NCBI GenBank assembly: GCA_014238445.1
Contig: JABABC010000158.1
Span: 1 to 14,461 of the forward strand
Reading direction: 5' to 3'
DNA from: Coxiellaceae bacterium
GTDB taxonomy: Bacteria; Pseudomonadota; Gammaproteobacteria; Coxiellales; Coxiellaceae
DNA: 14,461 bases
In this document: positions 14,086 to 14,461 of the stretch, piece after piece
Numbering within the stretch: position 1 is the stretch's first letter
How the letters are laid out: each line of letters begins with the position of its first letter
Made by a program: the position numbers and the translations under genes
Notes under the pieces: model-generated
What the model saw: only the letters and a program-made list of their open reading frames with translations
Told to the model about the DNA's origin: nothing
The model's database searches: none

Positions 14086-14461
14086 ATGGACCAAACACCA
14101 CTCATCACCTCCTCCTCAGATTCTCAAGATCAAGTATTTCCCATTACATTTGATTTTGAAACATACCAACATCAAACAAGCTCCACCACGACGCCATTTA
14201 ATAATACACAAAAAGCCTTCAACCTATGGGGCGTAGGTATAGCACCTCTGATCTTTGCTATTCCTGTGCTTGCACTTGCCACTCAAGATGACTTTGGTGG
14301 TCTCGGCCCTATCCCTAGCAAGGCTGCGGGTTACTTAATTTTTACCACCACCTTTGGTACAAACCTATTTTTTGGTGTTGACCGCCTTTACTACCAAAAT
14401 CCATTACGCCCACTCTCAGAAATTGCCTTAGAAATGATCCCCGGTGCAATTTGTGTTCTAG
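14086..14461 (+). CDS. Unrecognised membrane protein, 3' end cut off by the window
   Basis: The reading frame stays open from the ATG at 14086 to the right edge, giving 125 visible residues. I do not recognise the family. The first 45 or so residues are polar and rich in Ser, Thr and Gln (MDQTPLITSSSDSQDQV...), with no signal peptide. Two hydrophobic segments follow: about residues 48-65 (WGVGIAPLIFAIPVLALA) and about 80-97 (AAGYLIFTTTFGTNLFFG). A third may begin at the end, around MIPGAICVL. It therefore looks like an inner-membrane protein with a disordered N-terminal tail. An in-frame TAA at 14074-14076 rules out a longer N-terminus. The ribosome site is weak (TAAGA, about 8 nt upstream). 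A possible promoter lies just upstream, so it is probably separate from efp-epmA. Confidence 0.65.
   Translation, partial: MDQTPLITSSSDSQDQVFPITFDFETYQHQTSSTTTPFNNTQKAFNLWGVGIAPLIFAIPVLALATQDDFGGLGPIPSKAAGYLIFTTTFGTNLFFGVDRLYYQNPLRPLSEIALEMIPGAICVL

Noticed and set aside
14027..14236. A 69-codon plus-strand frame beginning at GTG 14027 and overlapping the terminal gene
   Set aside because: It starts inside the predicted promoter and shows no family-like features. The overlapping frame from ATG 14086 has clear membrane segments and stays open to the window edge.

Overview
The window looks like chromosomal DNA from a gammaproteobacterium of moderate to low G+C. The evidence is an E. coli-type EF-P with Lys34, its dedicated lysine ligase EpmA, a 483-residue TrkH with a two-module TrkA, and a full-length PriA. 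The lineage could be near the Legionellales or Coxiellaceae, but that is an impression, not something the sequence proves. Coding density is very high and no stretch over 300 bases lacks a gene. I saw no tRNA, rRNA, CRISPR array, insertion sequence or integrase.

Layout. Bases 1-1618 (+ strand) carry the 3' part of an APC-family amino acid permease, followed after 8 bp by a hotdog-fold acyl-CoA thioesterase. Bases 1636-12278 are a long minus-strand block. Read in its own direction it runs: EamA-family transporter, priA, TolC-family outer membrane protein, periplasmic adaptor, MacB-type ATPase, MacB-type permease, trkA, trkH. The six genes from the TolC homologue to trkH overlap or lie 7-15 bp apart, so they are probably one operon. 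A probable intrinsic terminator lies just beyond trkH and overlaps the 3' end of the converging thioesterase gene.

Across a 170-bp divergent spacer, bases 12449-13962 (+) encode EF-P and EpmA with an ATGA stop/start overlap. A convincing promoter precedes efp and fixes its start codon. After a 123-bp spacer with several small dyads and a possible promoter, the window ends inside a membrane protein gene that I do not recognise (14086 onward, +).

How the genes fit together. The TolC/adaptor/ATPase/permease set is a complete tripartite ABC exporter of the MacAB-TolC type, with ATPase and permease as separate proteins. TrkA and TrkH form the regulatory and channel parts of a Trk potassium uptake system. 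EpmA charges EF-P Lys34, so the modified protein and its modifying enzyme are co-expressed. Most of the content is ordinary core genome. The parts most worth a second look are the exporter-Trk gene run, the coupled efp-epmA pair, and the unknown final gene with its dyad-rich upstream region.
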